Assembly (NCBI GenBank): GCA_015258065.1
Contig: JABZIZ010000003.1
Location: 62,001 to 126,000, forward strand
Origin: Lachnospiraceae bacterium
GTDB lineage: Bacteria > Bacillota > Clostridia > Lachnospirales > Lachnospiraceae
Length of the DNA: 64,000 nucleotides
Reading direction: 5' to 3'
Shown here: in pieces, positions 16,826-26,086 of the stretch
Layout: each line of letters opens with the position of its first letter
Position numbering within the stretch: the first letter of the stretch is position 1
The notes under the pieces: generated by a model
Database searches by the model: none
Seen by the model: the letters and a program-made list of their open reading frames with translations, nothing else
What the model was told of the DNA's origin: nothing
Program-made: the position numbers and the translations under genes

Positions 16826-17626
16826 TTACGGTTTATCGTTTCTGTTTGCTCCCCGTATTCCCGCCGATTCCAGCAGTTGAATGGTATAGGGCTCCTGCGG
16901 CGTTCGGTAAAGCGTTTTTGTCTGTCCTCCTTCCACCACCCTTCCTTCTTTCAAAATCAGAATGTCATCGCAGAGCTGATAAAGGACTCGTAAATCATGG
17001 GAGATAAAAAGCATCGTCAAATGGAGCTCTTTTTGCAGTCTGGTAAACGTTTTTAAAAGCTGCGCCTGAATGGTAACATCGAGTGCGGAAAGCGCTTCGT
17101 CGGCAATCAGGAGACGAGGGGAACGCATCAGTGCCATTCCGATCGCCACCCTCTGTCGCTGTCCCCCTGATAGTGCCTGTGGAAAACGGGTCAGAATCTC
17201 TTTTGGCAATTCCACAAGAGGAAGCACCTCCATCACCCTTTGGCGCACTTCTTCCCTCTTCCATTTCCGTCTCGGATCCGTCCGGAGAATTTCTTCCATT
17301 AACCAGCCGATTTTTTTTGCAGGATTCAAACTACTGTAAGGGTCCTGGAATACCATTTGCGGATAAGGGTCTGCACAGGAAATTCTCCCCTCCGTCTCGC
17401 GGTTTAACCTTACAATTGCTTTCGCCAGAGAAGATTTCCCACTTCCACTTTCTCCCGCAATTCCCAGTACGCTTCCCTCCTTCACTGAAAAAGAGACATC
17501 ATAGAGCACCTGCTTCTTTTTGGAGGAGAAAAAAAGAAGCGTGCCGCCTTCCTTGTAATAGACATTCAGATGCTCTACCGTTAACATCTTCTTAGGTTCC
17601 GTTCGCATGGTCTTTTGTTCAGTCAT
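16826..17626 (-). CDS. Oligopeptide-type ABC transporter ATPase (second subunit, OppF/DppF-like)
   Basis: These 266 residues have Walker A GESGSGKSS, the Q-loop in MVFQDPYSSLNP, the signature LSGGQRQRVAIGMAL, Walker B LLIADEALSALD and the H-loop ISHD. The C-terminal oligopeptide-transporter extension is short. It is the last of a five-gene operon and overlaps the preceding gene by 8 bases. It energises uptake with its partner ATPase. No clear terminator follows. Confidence 0.9.
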   Translation of the reverse strand: MTEQKTMRTEPKKMLTVEHLNVYYKEGGTLLFFSSKKKQVLYDVSFSVKEGSVLGIAGESGSGKSSLAKAIVRLNRETEGRISCADPYPQMVFQDPYSSLNPAKKIGWLMEEILRTDPRRKWKREEVRQRVMEVLPLVELPKEILTRFPQALSGGQRQRVAIGMALMRSPRLLIADEALSALDVTIQAQLLKTFTRLQKELHLTMLFISHDLRVLYQLCDDILILKEGRVVEGGQTKTLYRTPQEPYTIQLLESAGIRGANRNDKP

Positions 17627-18428
17627 CCAGATTCACCACCGGAATCGCTTCCATTAAATTTTTCGTATACGTTTCCTTTGGAGACCGAAAGATGTCCGCA
17701 GTTCTCCCCTCTTCCACAATCCTTCCCCTCTGCATGACGATCACACGCTCGCAAAGCTGTGCTACAAGGCTCAGGTCATGCGAAATGAACAGGATTGCCG
17801 TTCCTCTCTTTTGATGGATCCTTTGCAACAGAAGAAGAATCTGTGCCTGGATGGTAACATCCAGTGCCGTTGTAGGTTCATCCGCAATTAAAATTTGAGG
17901 CTCACCGATCATCGCCGCAGCAATCATCACTCGCTGGCGCATTCCGCCCGAAAGCTCATGGGGATACATCCGGTAAATTCTTTCCACATCCTGTAACCCC
18001 GTTTTCTCCAGCAAAGAAAGTGCCCTTTTTTTACGCTCTCCTCTGGAAAGTTCCTTATGATGAATCCGCAGACTCTCCTCCACCTGTACTCCGATTTTAA
18101 GCAACGGGTTAAGAGAGGTCATCGGTTCTTGAAAGATCATGGAAATTTCGTTTCCCTGAAACGTCCGCAGCTTCTTTCTGCTACAGGTTAAAAGGTTCTC
18201 TCCTGCGAACAGGATTTCTCCCTCCCGTTTCATCAAACCTCGTCTGTTTAACAGTCCCGCAATGGCAAGCGCACTCATGCTCTTGCCGGAGCCTGACTCC
18301 CCCACGATGCCGACCACCTCCCCCGGATACAGAAGGAGATGAAAATCTTCCACCGCCGTCTCCGGTCTTGCATGATCAAAAAATTCAATATGTAAATTTT
18401 TTACTTCTAAAAGAGGTTGCTTCGTCAT
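17619..18428 (-). CDS. Oligopeptide-type ABC transporter ATPase (first subunit, OppD/DppD-like)
   Basis: These 269 residues have Walker A GESGSGKSM, Q-loop MIFQEPMTSLNP, signature LSGGMRQRVMIAAAM, Walker B LIADEPTTALD and the H-loop ISHD. The ATG at 18428 overlaps the permease stop as ATGA; a GTG nine bases upstream has poorer spacing. It forms the heterodimeric motor with the downstream ATPase. Confidence 0.9.
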   Translation of the reverse strand: MTKQPLLEVKNLHIEFFDHARPETAVEDFHLLLYPGEVVGIVGESGSGKSMSALAIAGLLNRRGLMKREGEILFAGENLLTCSRKKLRTFQGNEISMIFQEPMTSLNPLLKIGVQVEESLRIHHKELSRGERKKRALSLLEKTGLQDVERIYRMYPHELSGGMRQRVMIAAAMIGEPQILIADEPTTALDVTIQAQILLLLQRIHQKRGTAILFISHDLSLVAQLCERVIVMQRGRIVEEGRTADIFRSPKETYTKNLMEAIPVVNLDD

Positions 18429-19264
18429 TTGCTCCACATTCCTTCCCTGGCGGATGCGGAAATACCTTCCCCGAGAAAAGAAAACCCAAGGACCATCAAA
18501 ATCAGCACAACGCCAGGGGCGATGACGTAAAGAGGTATCGACAGCAAATACGACTGTGCATCCGAGAGCATCTGCCCAAGCGACGCCCTCGGCGGCTGTG
18601 CACCGATCCCCAAAAAACTCAGTCCCGCCTCCGCTAAAACCGCATTATTAAAGCCGATCATCAGAGAGGACATCAGAGTCGCAGAGGCATTCGGCAACAT
18701 GTGCACAAAGAGGATCCGAAGGGTCGGTACCCTCTCCAACCTGGCGAATGCGATATAATCTTCTTTCGCAATTTTCTTAAACTCGCTTCTCACAATCCGC
18801 GAAAAGCTCGGTATAAAGGCGATTCCCAGTGCAAACGCCACCTGAAACGTCCCCGTTCCAAACAGAGAAACAAAGACCAGCGCCAGCAAAAGAGAGGGAA
18901 AAGCAAAAAGCGCATCCATCAGACGCATCAGCGTCTCATCCAGCCAACCACCCAGATATCCGCAAAAAGCACCAATGAGTGTGCCTACTCCTGCACCAAT
19001 CGTTACGGTCAGGATGGCGATCAGGAAGGTGATCCGGCTTCCATAGAGAACACGGCAAAAGATATCTCTGCCAAACTTATCCGTTCCCATCCAGTGACGC
19101 AACGATATCCCCTGATGCTTCTCCATGATATTCATTGCGGTCGGGTCATACGGCATATAAAAAAAACTGACCAGCACGAACAGCGCCAATATTCCTGTAA
19201 TCAGGGCTCCTATCCATAGATAGGGATTGATCTTTTGATTCTTACGAAACATTTTCACTTTCAA
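18425..19264 (-). CDS. Oligopeptide-type ABC transporter permease (OppC/DppC-like)
   Basis: This permease of about 279 residues has an N-terminal membrane anchor (LWIGALITGILALFVLVSFF). The extracytoplasmic DPTAMNIMEKHQG segment, typical of DppC/OppC, follows. The EAA loop includes EAGLSFLGIGAQPPRASLGQ. The start is uncertain: TTG at 19264 has GAGGG at good spacing, TTG at 19276 overlaps oppB, and the first ATG is at 19252. Confidence 0.88.
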   Translation of the reverse strand: MKVKMFRKNQKINPYLWIGALITGILALFVLVSFFYMPYDPTAMNIMEKHQGISLRHWMGTDKFGRDIFCRVLYGSRITFLIAILTVTIGAGVGTLIGAFCGYLGGWLDETLMRLMDALFAFPSLLLALVFVSLFGTGTFQVAFALGIAFIPSFSRIVRSEFKKIAKEDYIAFARLERVPTLRILFVHMLPNASATLMSSLMIGFNNAVLAEAGLSFLGIGAQPPRASLGQMLSDAQSYLLSIPLYVIAPGVVLILMVLGFSFLGEGISASAREGMWSK

Positions 19265-19272
19265 AATATCCC

Positions 19273-20214
19273 TCAAACATCTACCCGCGGATCCACGGCT
19301 CTACCAATCATGTCCACCATGAAATTGACCAGGAGGATGTACAGCGTCAATCCCATTAGAATTCCCTCGACCACAGGATAATCCCTATTCTGGATGGATG
19401 TGATCAGAATCGTGCTGATTCCGGGCAGTTTAAAGATCTTTTCTATCACAATGGAACCGGCAACCAAATCACTGAGCGTCATTCCATAAAAATTGATGAC
19501 CGGTAGAATTGCATTGCGAAGCACATGATGATACAAGACGCCGCTCACCGTATTCCCCCTAGAATAAGCCGTTCTCGTATAATCTTTTTTTTCTTCTGAG
19601 AGCAAAGAAGAACGAAGCAGCCTTGTAGTCATTGCCGCCCTGGGAAGGGCCAAGGTAAAGGCAGGCAAAATCAAATATCCCAGAAAGCCGATGAAATTCT
19701 CCTGATAGGAGACATAAGCGCCGGGAACAAACCAGTGCAAAACGAGTCCAAAAAGTGCCGAAAACAGCATCCCGGAGAAAAAAGGAGGAATCGCCATAAA
19801 CAGTTGTGAAAGCACCATCATGGATTGATCCAACCATCCATTTTCGAATCTGGCACAAAGAATCCCAACCGGAAGGGAAAACAGCACCGTCATCCCGAAG
19901 GCAAGGAGGGAAAGAAACCCTGTGAGCGGGAGCTTTTCCGCAATGAGCCCCCCCACCGGTTCATCATAAAAATAGCTCATTCCCATATCCCCGTGCACAA
20001 GAGAAAAAAGCCACTCTGCGTACCTTTGCGAAAGTGGCTTCAAAAGACCCATTTCCTGCCTCAGCCTATACAACTGTTGCGGTGTTCCCTCCGTCCCCAA
20101 CTTCCTCAAGGCAGGATCTCCGGGGATCAGTGCAAACACCAGGAAAATACAGGCAGAAACCAAAAGCAGTGTCATCAGCATGACAAGAAATTTTTTGAAA
20201 AAAAACGCAATCAT
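19273..20214 (-). CDS. Oligopeptide-type ABC transporter permease (OppB/DppB-like)
   Basis: This 313-residue permease has six predicted membrane segments. The early IPGDPALRKLG motif and the EAA loop (YTRTAYSRGNTVSGVLYHHVLRNA) are typical of DppB/OppB. The start ATG overlaps the binding-protein stop by four bases. It pairs with the second permease to form the channel. Confidence 0.9.
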   Translation of the reverse strand: MIAFFFKKFLVMLMTLLLVSACIFLVFALIPGDPALRKLGTEGTPQQLYRLRQEMGLLKPLSQRYAEWLFSLVHGDMGMSYFYDEPVGGLIAEKLPLTGFLSLLAFGMTVLFSLPVGILCARFENGWLDQSMMVLSQLFMAIPPFFSGMLFSALFGLVLHWFVPGAYVSYQENFIGFLGYLILPAFTLALPRAAMTTRLLRSSLLSEEKKDYTRTAYSRGNTVSGVLYHHVLRNAILPVINFYGMTLSDLVAGSIVIEKIFKLPGISTILITSIQNRDYPVVEGILMGLTLYILLVNFMVDMIGRAVDPRVDV

Positions 20215-21764
20215 GATGCCGGTTTAATCCTAGCAATATCTTGTGCATAGAGCGGAAAAAAAGTGTATCCCGTAAATTTTTTATTCAGCGCCACATAGGA
20301 CGGCAAATCCTGTAAATATACATTCGCCGCCTCATCAGAGAGGATGGTCTCACACTTTTTAAAGTAGGATGTACGCTCCTGCTCTTGTACCGCCGATTCC
20401 GCCTTTTGATAGGTTTCATCATAGGAATCGGAATGGAAATTGATAAAATTATTCGGTGCACTTGAAACAAAACGCGACAACAGGGAGGAAGCCGATAAAG
20501 TGGAAGCATCCACTCCTATGACAGTTGCTTCATACTTCCGATGATTATAGACGTCCTCCAGCCAACTGTTCCATTCCACTTCCTGGATATCAGCCTTGAT
20601 ACCCACCTCTTTCAGCTCCTGTGCAATCACCTGTGCTGTTTCGATATGCTGGTCATAGTTGGAAGCAACGGTAATGGTAAAAGAAAACCCGTTCGGATAA
20701 CCCGCCTGCGCCAGCAGGCTCTTCGCCTTTTCCGGATCATGCGGATATTTGTTTGCCAGTTCCGGAATAAAATATTTGCGAAAAGACGGGTACATACTGG
20801 AGCCAATGGGACTTCCCTTCCCGTTGGAAACAAAATCCATGATCTGTTTCACATCCACCGCATAGCACAGCGCCTGCCTCACCTTCTTGTCTTGAAAAGG
20901 CTTGACCGCATTGTTTAAATAGAGGGCCTGAACCAGATTCATGGTTCCCTCATAGATCTGAAATTGATCCGATAACTGACCAACCTGCTCCGGTGTCAGT
21001 CTGGCAAAGAGATCGACGCTGCCCGCTTCCATGTCCATGACAAGGGAATCTGCATCCGACTCAATCTTCCAGGTCAAATTTCGAATCGAGGCTGCATGTG
21101 TCGGATCCCAATAATCGTCAAACTTTTTCATCACGATTTTTTCCTGAGGGGATCGGGAAACAAATTGATAAGGACCCGTTCCAATCGGTTGTTTATCCAG
21201 TTCCTGGTCCTTCTTCGGTACAATGGCTGCCGTACAGTTGGTAATGAAATCCGCATCCGGTTGCTTTAAAACAAGTTCAATATGCCGATTGTCTGGCATC
21301 TTCACTTCTTTTACATTAGAAAAAGCCGATACCAACGGTTTCCCCGTTTTCGTACCGGCACATCTTTCTAAAGAATATTTCACATCCTCTGCCGTTACAT
21401 TACTCCCATCATGGAATTTCACTCCGTCCCGTAAGGTAAACAAAATGGTTTTTGCATCTTTCGAGACCGTCCACGCACTGGCAACAGCAGGTTTCAAATC
21501 ACCGTTTTCATCTGGTTTCACGAGCCCTTCAAAAACATTGAAAAGCACTTCTCTTGTTCCTGCCGCCTGCGAAAGATGGGGGTCAAGACTGTCCAAATCC
21601 TGAAGAATTCCTACGGTGATGGAAGAAGCATCTGCCTTATCGCCCGAATCCTGATGTTTTGATGAAATCGTCTCCTGCTCCGAAGACGAGCCGCATCCAT
21701 TCAGTGCAATAGCCAGTGTCGTGAACATGGTCAGCAGAAGCATTCGATACGCTGGTTTCCTCAT
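20211..21764 (-). CDS. Family 5 extracellular substrate-binding lipoprotein (OppA/DppA-like)
   Basis: This 517-residue SBP_bac_5 protein has a signal peptide ending in the lipobox LNGC. The start is the ATG at 21764, preceded by AAGGAGG with 8 bases of spacing. The fold shows in LDSLDPHLS, in TLRDGVKFHDGSNVTAEDVKYSLER, and in VRQALCYAVD. It is the first gene of a five-gene import operon and binds the substrate on the cell surface. Peptide is most likely; nickel or another ligand cannot be ruled out by eye. Confidence 0.9.
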   Translation of the reverse strand: MRKPAYRMLLLTMFTTLAIALNGCGSSSEQETISSKHQDSGDKADASSITVGILQDLDSLDPHLSQAAGTREVLFNVFEGLVKPDENGDLKPAVASAWTVSKDAKTILFTLRDGVKFHDGSNVTAEDVKYSLERCAGTKTGKPLVSAFSNVKEVKMPDNRHIELVLKQPDADFITNCTAAIVPKKDQELDKQPIGTGPYQFVSRSPQEKIVMKKFDDYWDPTHAASIRNLTWKIESDADSLVMDMEAGSVDLFARLTPEQVGQLSDQFQIYEGTMNLVQALYLNNAVKPFQDKKVRQALCYAVDVKQIMDFVSNGKGSPIGSSMYPSFRKYFIPELANKYPHDPEKAKSLLAQAGYPNGFSFTITVASNYDQHIETAQVIAQELKEVGIKADIQEVEWNSWLEDVYNHRKYEATVIGVDASTLSASSLLSRFVSSAPNNFINFHSDSYDETYQKAESAVQEQERTSYFKKCETILSDEAANVYLQDLPSYVALNKKFTGYTFFPLYAQDIARIKPAS

Positions 21765-21852
21765 GTTACGATCCTCCTTATGTGTGTGATATGAAGTTTT
21801 CAAGTAATCATCATTTACAATGAGGGTGCAATCACAAACGGCACCCCGGACA

Positions 21853-22314
21853 TCAGATTTTTTCTTTGTTAATGACTGCCTTTAGTTCATCCATGAACGT
21901 GTTAATATCTTTAAATTCGCGGTACACGGAAGCAAAACGGACATAGGCGACAGGATCCAAATCATGCATGTGGTTCATCACAATTTCGCCGATATCACGA
22001 CTGGGAATCTCACGCTCACCCTTATTGAAAATTTCTGTCTCTACCGCATCTACCACGTTGGAAATCTGTTCCGCACTAACCGGTCTTTTATGACAGGCCC
22101 GAAGAATCCCCGATTCGATCTTGGAGCGGGCATAAGGTTCTCTGTTGCTGTCCTTTTTGATTACAATAAGAGGAAGCGACTCCACCGTTTCATAGGTTGT
22201 AAACCGTTTTCTGCAAGAATCACAGATCCGACGTCTGCGAATGGATGTATTCTCATCCGCCGGTCTGGAATCAATGACCCTTGTATCATCTTGCCCGCAA
22301 TAGGGACACTTCAT
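21853..22314 (-). CDS. nrdR: NrdR, ribonucleotide reductase repressor
   Basis: These 153 residues have an N-terminal zinc ribbon (CPYCGQ, then CDSCRKRF) and an ATP-cone domain (VIKKDSNREPYARSKIESGI). NrdR senses dATP/ATP and represses nrd operons by binding NrdR boxes. It lies just downstream of ftsZ. No NrdR box is apparent locally, as expected if its targets are elsewhere. Confidence 0.96.
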   Translation of the reverse strand: MKCPYCGQDDTRVIDSRPADENTSIRRRRICDSCRKRFTTYETVESLPLIVIKKDSNREPYARSKIESGILRACHKRPVSAEQISNVVDAVETEIFNKGEREIPSRDIGEIVMNHMHDLDPVAYVRFASVYREFKDINTFMDELKAVINKEKI

Positions 22315-22347
22315 AATGCTTCCCCTTTTAGAATGGTTTCAAGGCTA

Positions 22348-23682
22348 TTACCTTTTTTGGAGAAAATCCGGTATTTTCAAGTTCTTGGTCTGCACATTGC
22401 TCTTCACTTCTTCCGGTCTGCCAAGAACACCAGGGTTTGGTCTTGCCACATTCTGTGTCTGAGGCAGAGGGGACACATGAGTCGCCTGCATCTGCTGCAT
22501 GCTCGGCTGAGGCATCGGCTGTGCCACAGGTGTAGCTATGGGCTGCTGCGGCATCATCTGCTCCGAAGACGCATAGGAAACACCGGGCGACACCAAAGGT
22601 GAGGGAGCCGGACGCTGTCCCATCGCCATCTGCGGTGCCCCGTAAGTGGCAGAGTAGTTGGTCATCCCTGCATTAGACACTCTTGACTGAGCGGTCTGCA
22701 TGTGCCCGATCGGGGCACGTCTGCCAATGCTCTTATCGTCAATTCCGGTAGCAATGACCGTAATCGTGCAGGCATCCGTACGATTCTCATCATATACAGA
22801 TCCAAAAATAATATTCGCCTTATCTCCGGTGAGTTGTAAAATATAACCGGTTGCATCGGAAACATCTGCCAACGTAATATCCCCGGAAACATTGACGATC
22901 ACATCCGTTGCGCCTGTAATAGTTGTCTCTAACAGAGGGGATTCAACCGCCAACTTCACCGCATCACTGGCCTTATGGTCTCCACTTCCACTACCAATGC
23001 CGATGTGTGCGAGCCCCTTCCCCTTCATTGCCGTTTGAATATCTGCAAAGTCAAGGTTAATCATACCGGGCACATTGATCAGATCCGTGATTCCCTGTAC
23101 CGACTGCTGCAAGACCTCATCCGCCTTCTTCAGTGCGTCCGGCATAGAAGTCCGTCTATCCACGATCTCCAACAACTTATCGTTCGGAATGACAATCATG
23201 GTGTCTACATTCCCACGCAAATTTTCAATACCGATCAGGGCATTCTGCATCCTCGTATGTGCTTCAAAACTAAAAGGCTTTGTCACAATTCCGACCGTAA
23301 GAATCCCCATGTCCTTCGCAATACCCGCAATAATAGGGGCTGCTCCCGTACCGGTACCGCCACCCATACCACAGGTCACAAAGACCATGTCCGCATTTTC
23401 GAGTGCCGATTTGATATCCTCTGCACTCTCTTCTGCAGCTTTCTGTCCTACTTCCGGTTTTGCGCCCGCACCAAGACCCTTGGTCAACTTCTCCCCTATT
23501 TGCAGAAGAGTAGGAGCCTTGCAGCGCTTCAAGTCCATCTGATCCGTATTGACTCCGATAAATTCGACCCCGGTGATGTCCTCATCCACCATGCGGTTCA
23601 CTGCGTTATTTCCGGCGCCACCCACCCCGACAACTATGATCTTGGCCCCGGCTTCCGCTTCATTTGACTTTATCTCCAGCAA
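22348..23682 (-). CDS. ftsZ: Cell division protein FtsZ
   Basis: This tubulin-like GTPase (444 aa) forms the Z-ring. Visible are VGVGGAGNNAVNRM, the tubulin signature GMGGGTGTGAAP, and the T7 synergy loop NLDFADIQTAM. A long Q/P/M-rich linker (about residues 320-420) precedes the C-terminal peptide KIPDFLQKR, which docks membrane partners. The start is TTG at 23682: GGAGG lies 6-7 bases upstream and the encoded N-terminus matches the family. It has its own promoter. Confidence 0.96.
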   Translation of the reverse strand: MLEIKSNEAEAGAKIIVVGVGGAGNNAVNRMVDEDITGVEFIGVNTDQMDLKRCKAPTLLQIGEKLTKGLGAGAKPEVGQKAAEESAEDIKSALENADMVFVTCGMGGGTGTGAAPIIAGIAKDMGILTVGIVTKPFSFEAHTRMQNALIGIENLRGNVDTMIVIPNDKLLEIVDRRTSMPDALKKADEVLQQSVQGITDLINVPGMINLDFADIQTAMKGKGLAHIGIGSGSGDHKASDAVKLAVESPLLETTITGATDVIVNVSGDITLADVSDATGYILQLTGDKANIIFGSVYDENRTDACTITVIATGIDDKSIGRRAPIGHMQTAQSRVSNAGMTNYSATYGAPQMAMGQRPAPSPLVSPGVSYASSEQMMPQQPIATPVAQPMPQPSMQQMQATHVSPLPQTQNVARPNPGVLGRPEEVKSNVQTKNLKIPDFLQKR

Positions 23683-23721
23683 AACAGCTCCTCCTTCGCA
23701 ATTCTGCAATCCATAATAGCT

Positions 23722-23750
23722 ATCATATAATCATTTTACAAAATACGCAA
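23722..23750 (-). promoter_or_regulatory. Promoter of ftsZ
   Basis: On the minus strand, -35 TTGCGT (23745-23750), a 17-base spacer and -10 TATGAT (23722-23727) lie 39 bases before the TTG start. It lets ftsZ be expressed independently of the upstream dcw genes. Confidence 0.7.
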
Positions 23751-23779
23751 CCCGTTTTTGATGTGTTTTTGTGTGATTT

Positions 23780-24613
23780 TTAAGACGTTTTTTCGTCAAA
23801 AGTAATATTTTTTTTGCCAGGTGTATAGTCTTTCATGTGCAGTATTCCGGATTTTCCCTTGAGTTCCGGCAGAATATGGGATAGCTGTGAAACTTTTTCA
23901 TTCAGGTAGGAAGAATCTCCCAACTCCACATTCACCCCGTCAAAATACAGGTAAACCTGGTAGTTTTTATCAAAAAGCATCCGGTCCGCTGAAAGTTGAT
24001 ACTTGGAAAGCAAATGCGTCATATCCAGAATCTCCGAAAAGACCTTCGGATCCTTCACCGGCAGTTTCTCGTGCATGACCACACAGTCTACGCCAAGCCC
24101 GATCACCTGTGGAATTCCCTTCGTCTTTTTCGAAGAAGCTTCTACGACGATGCCTTCCCGATCAAAATAAATGTACTTTCCCAGATAATCAATATATCCT
24201 GCCAGCGCCTTTTCATATACTTTTATTTTTACCGTATGAGGGGACAAAATATCCACATCCGTCTTTTCGATGAAAGGAATATGATCGATGCTTCTATTTC
24301 GGTACCGCAAGGATAAAAGGAGAGAATTATGACAAAAGGGGCCGCTCATCACCATGTGGATGATCTCCCGGTCCGAGTAATGCGTATTCCCTTCCACATA
24401 AACTTCTGTCACACGATAGTTTTTATAAATAAAATAGGTGAGCCCTGCCAGCAATGCCAAAAAGATCAGCGGAAAAACAATGACCCAATAATGCGAGTGT
24501 CTCTTATCTGTATTTTGTCTGGTTCCCGTTTTCTTTCCTTGCCGAATCGATCTGATTTTTTCCTTCTTCTTTTTGTGCAGAGTGCTTCCGGCCTTTTTCT
24601 TTTTTTTGCTCAT
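23780..24613 (-). CDS. ftsQ: Cell division protein FtsQ/DivIB
   Basis: This is a divisome protein of about 277 residues. A very basic cytoplasmic tail (KKKKKAGSTLHKKKKEK) precedes one membrane helix (WVIVFPLIFLALLAGLTYFIY). The POTRA domain begins YRVTEVYVEGNTHYSDREII, followed by the beta domain. It bridges FtsL and FtsI to the septum. The start is uncertain: the ATG at 24613, 13 bases after the ftsW stop, has only a weak purine run. Its neighbour upstream is ftsW with no murG between. Confidence 0.9.
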   Translation of the reverse strand: MSKKKKKAGSTLHKKKKEKIRSIRQGKKTGTRQNTDKRHSHYWVIVFPLIFLALLAGLTYFIYKNYRVTEVYVEGNTHYSDREIIHMVMSGPFCHNSLLLSLRYRNRSIDHIPFIEKTDVDILSPHTVKIKVYEKALAGYIDYLGKYIYFDREGIVVEASSKKTKGIPQVIGLGVDCVVMHEKLPVKDPKVFSEILDMTHLLSKYQLSADRMLFDKNYQVYLYFDGVNVELGDSSYLNEKVSQLSHILPELKGKSGILHMKDYTPGKKNITFDEKTS

Positions 24614-24626
24614 GAAATCGATATGC

Positions 24627-25925
24627 TCATCTCTGATATTCAATCCTGCGGGCGACATTCATCACGATGCCGACTTCCGCCAGCTGGATTAACACAGCGC
24701 TGCCACCGAAGGAAATAAAGGGTAGCGTGATGCCGGTATTGGGAATCGTATTGGTGACAACGGCGATATTTAAAATCACCTGGATGGCTATATGAGCCAT
24801 GACACCGACCACGAGCAGGCTCCCAAACAGATCCGGCGCATTATTGGCAATCACCATCATCCGCCAAAGGAGCATCAAAAACAGCAGTACCAGTGCAATC
24901 CCACCAAAGATCCCCATCTCTTCACAAATGATAGAAAAAATCATATCATTTTGCGCCTCGGGAAGGAGGGTCTTTTGCATACTCTCTCCCGGTCCCTTCC
25001 CGAAAATCCCGCCGGAACCAATGGCATAGAGACTTTGTAAGGTCTGATACGATCCATGTTTTTCCCTCGCATAGTCCTCCGGATGCAGCCAGGCCAGAAC
25101 TCTCGCAAAGCGGAACGAAGAAGAAGGGTCTGCAACCTTCGTGATATAGTAGATAGCGGCAAAACCCAGACCTGCTGCGACGACCGTAAAAAGAAGAAAT
25201 CTTCCATAATCCGGTGTGGCGACAAAGAGCATCACGATTGTGATTCCGAAAACAATCGCTGCGGACGACAGATTCTGTGTCACTTTATAGATCAGAGCAC
25301 AGGGCAAAAGAGGGGTTGCAAGAAAAAACCAGAATCCCCTTCCTTTGCAGATTCTCTTCCGCATCTTACAGATCAGTGCCGCTAAGAAAAGAATCATGGC
25401 AACCTTTGCCACCTCGGCGGGCTGTACACTCATGCCTGCGATCTTAAACCACCTTTTTGCCCCATGAGACGAGTATCCAAACGGAATGACCATCAGGATC
25501 AATGCCAGGCTTCCAAGGTACCCGGGAATGGCGAAATGAGAAAGCAGGTGATAATCCGGAAAGCGCGAAAGGACCACCATCAGGAGCAGACCCGCCACGA
25601 CCGATTTCGCCTGGTGCCTCAAAAAATAGGTGGAATCTCCGTATTGCAGTGCTGCATTATAAGAGCTGGTGGAGAACAGCATCATCAGCCCAAACACACA
25701 CAGGGTAAAGGTGAGCAGGACAAGACCGGAGTCATTGACTCCGTGAAAGGTCACTCTTCTGCGATCCCGATTCGCTCTGTCTAGACCTCGAAGATCTTGA
25801 TACCTCCGGGAAACGGTAATCGGTCTGATTCTTCCGTTTTGAGAATGGTTCCGACGTGCGTGGGTCACATTTTCCTCACGATTCGTAGGCTCTCCATGAA
25901 ATTTCCGAATTGTTGATGTCTGCAT
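24627..25925 (-). CDS. ftsW: FtsW, septal peptidoglycan glycosyltransferase (SEDS)
   Basis: This 432-residue SEDS polymerase has ten membrane segments. A hydrophilic N-terminal tail of about 65 residues (rich in R, N, T) is longer than usual. Family motifs include MLFSTSSYNAA, GAKRWFKIAGMSVQPAEVAK, and near the end TGITLPFISFGGSAVL. It polymerises glycan with the transpeptidase PbpB. The ATG at 25925 has CGAGGAGA just upstream. The 3' end of murD is duplicated in the gap before it. Confidence 0.94.
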   Translation of the reverse strand: MQTSTIRKFHGEPTNREENVTHARRNHSQNGRIRPITVSRRYQDLRGLDRANRDRRRVTFHGVNDSGLVLLTFTLCVFGLMMLFSTSSYNAALQYGDSTYFLRHQAKSVVAGLLLMVVLSRFPDYHLLSHFAIPGYLGSLALILMVIPFGYSSHGAKRWFKIAGMSVQPAEVAKVAMILFLAALICKMRKRICKGRGFWFFLATPLLPCALIYKVTQNLSSAAIVFGITIVMLFVATPDYGRFLLFTVVAAGLGFAAIYYITKVADPSSSFRFARVLAWLHPEDYAREKHGSYQTLQSLYAIGSGGIFGKGPGESMQKTLLPEAQNDMIFSIICEEMGIFGGIALVLLFLMLLWRMMVIANNAPDLFGSLLVVGVMAHIAIQVILNIAVVTNTIPNTGITLPFISFGGSAVLIQLAEVGIVMNVARRIEYQR

Positions 25926-25995
25926 GTTCTCCTCGCATCGTCCATGATCAGTCTCAAACGGAATCCTCCCTGTCCGGTTGATATCTCTTGTCATT

Positions 25996-26086
25996 GATAC
26001 TAATATACCTTAAACAGAACTGGCTACAGCTGATTCATATATTCCTTAAACAAATCCGGCTACAGCTGATTCACATATTCCTTAAA
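25996..26086 (-). repeat. 36-base tandem duplication of the murD 3' end
   Basis: Copy 1 (26051-26086) includes the last coding codons of murD and its TAG stop. Copy 2 (26015-26050) repeats it with few changes, again ending with a TAG. A partial copy 3 lies at 25996-26014. The period is 12 codons, so each copy keeps the murD frame and would read FKEY(V/M)NQL-stop. Confidence 0.92.

Noticed and set aside
16826..21764. Nickel-specific (Nik) assignment of the ABC operon
   Set aside because: Gene order and motifs fit the whole peptide/nickel family. I see no Ni-specific residue pattern and no urease or hydrogenase neighbour.
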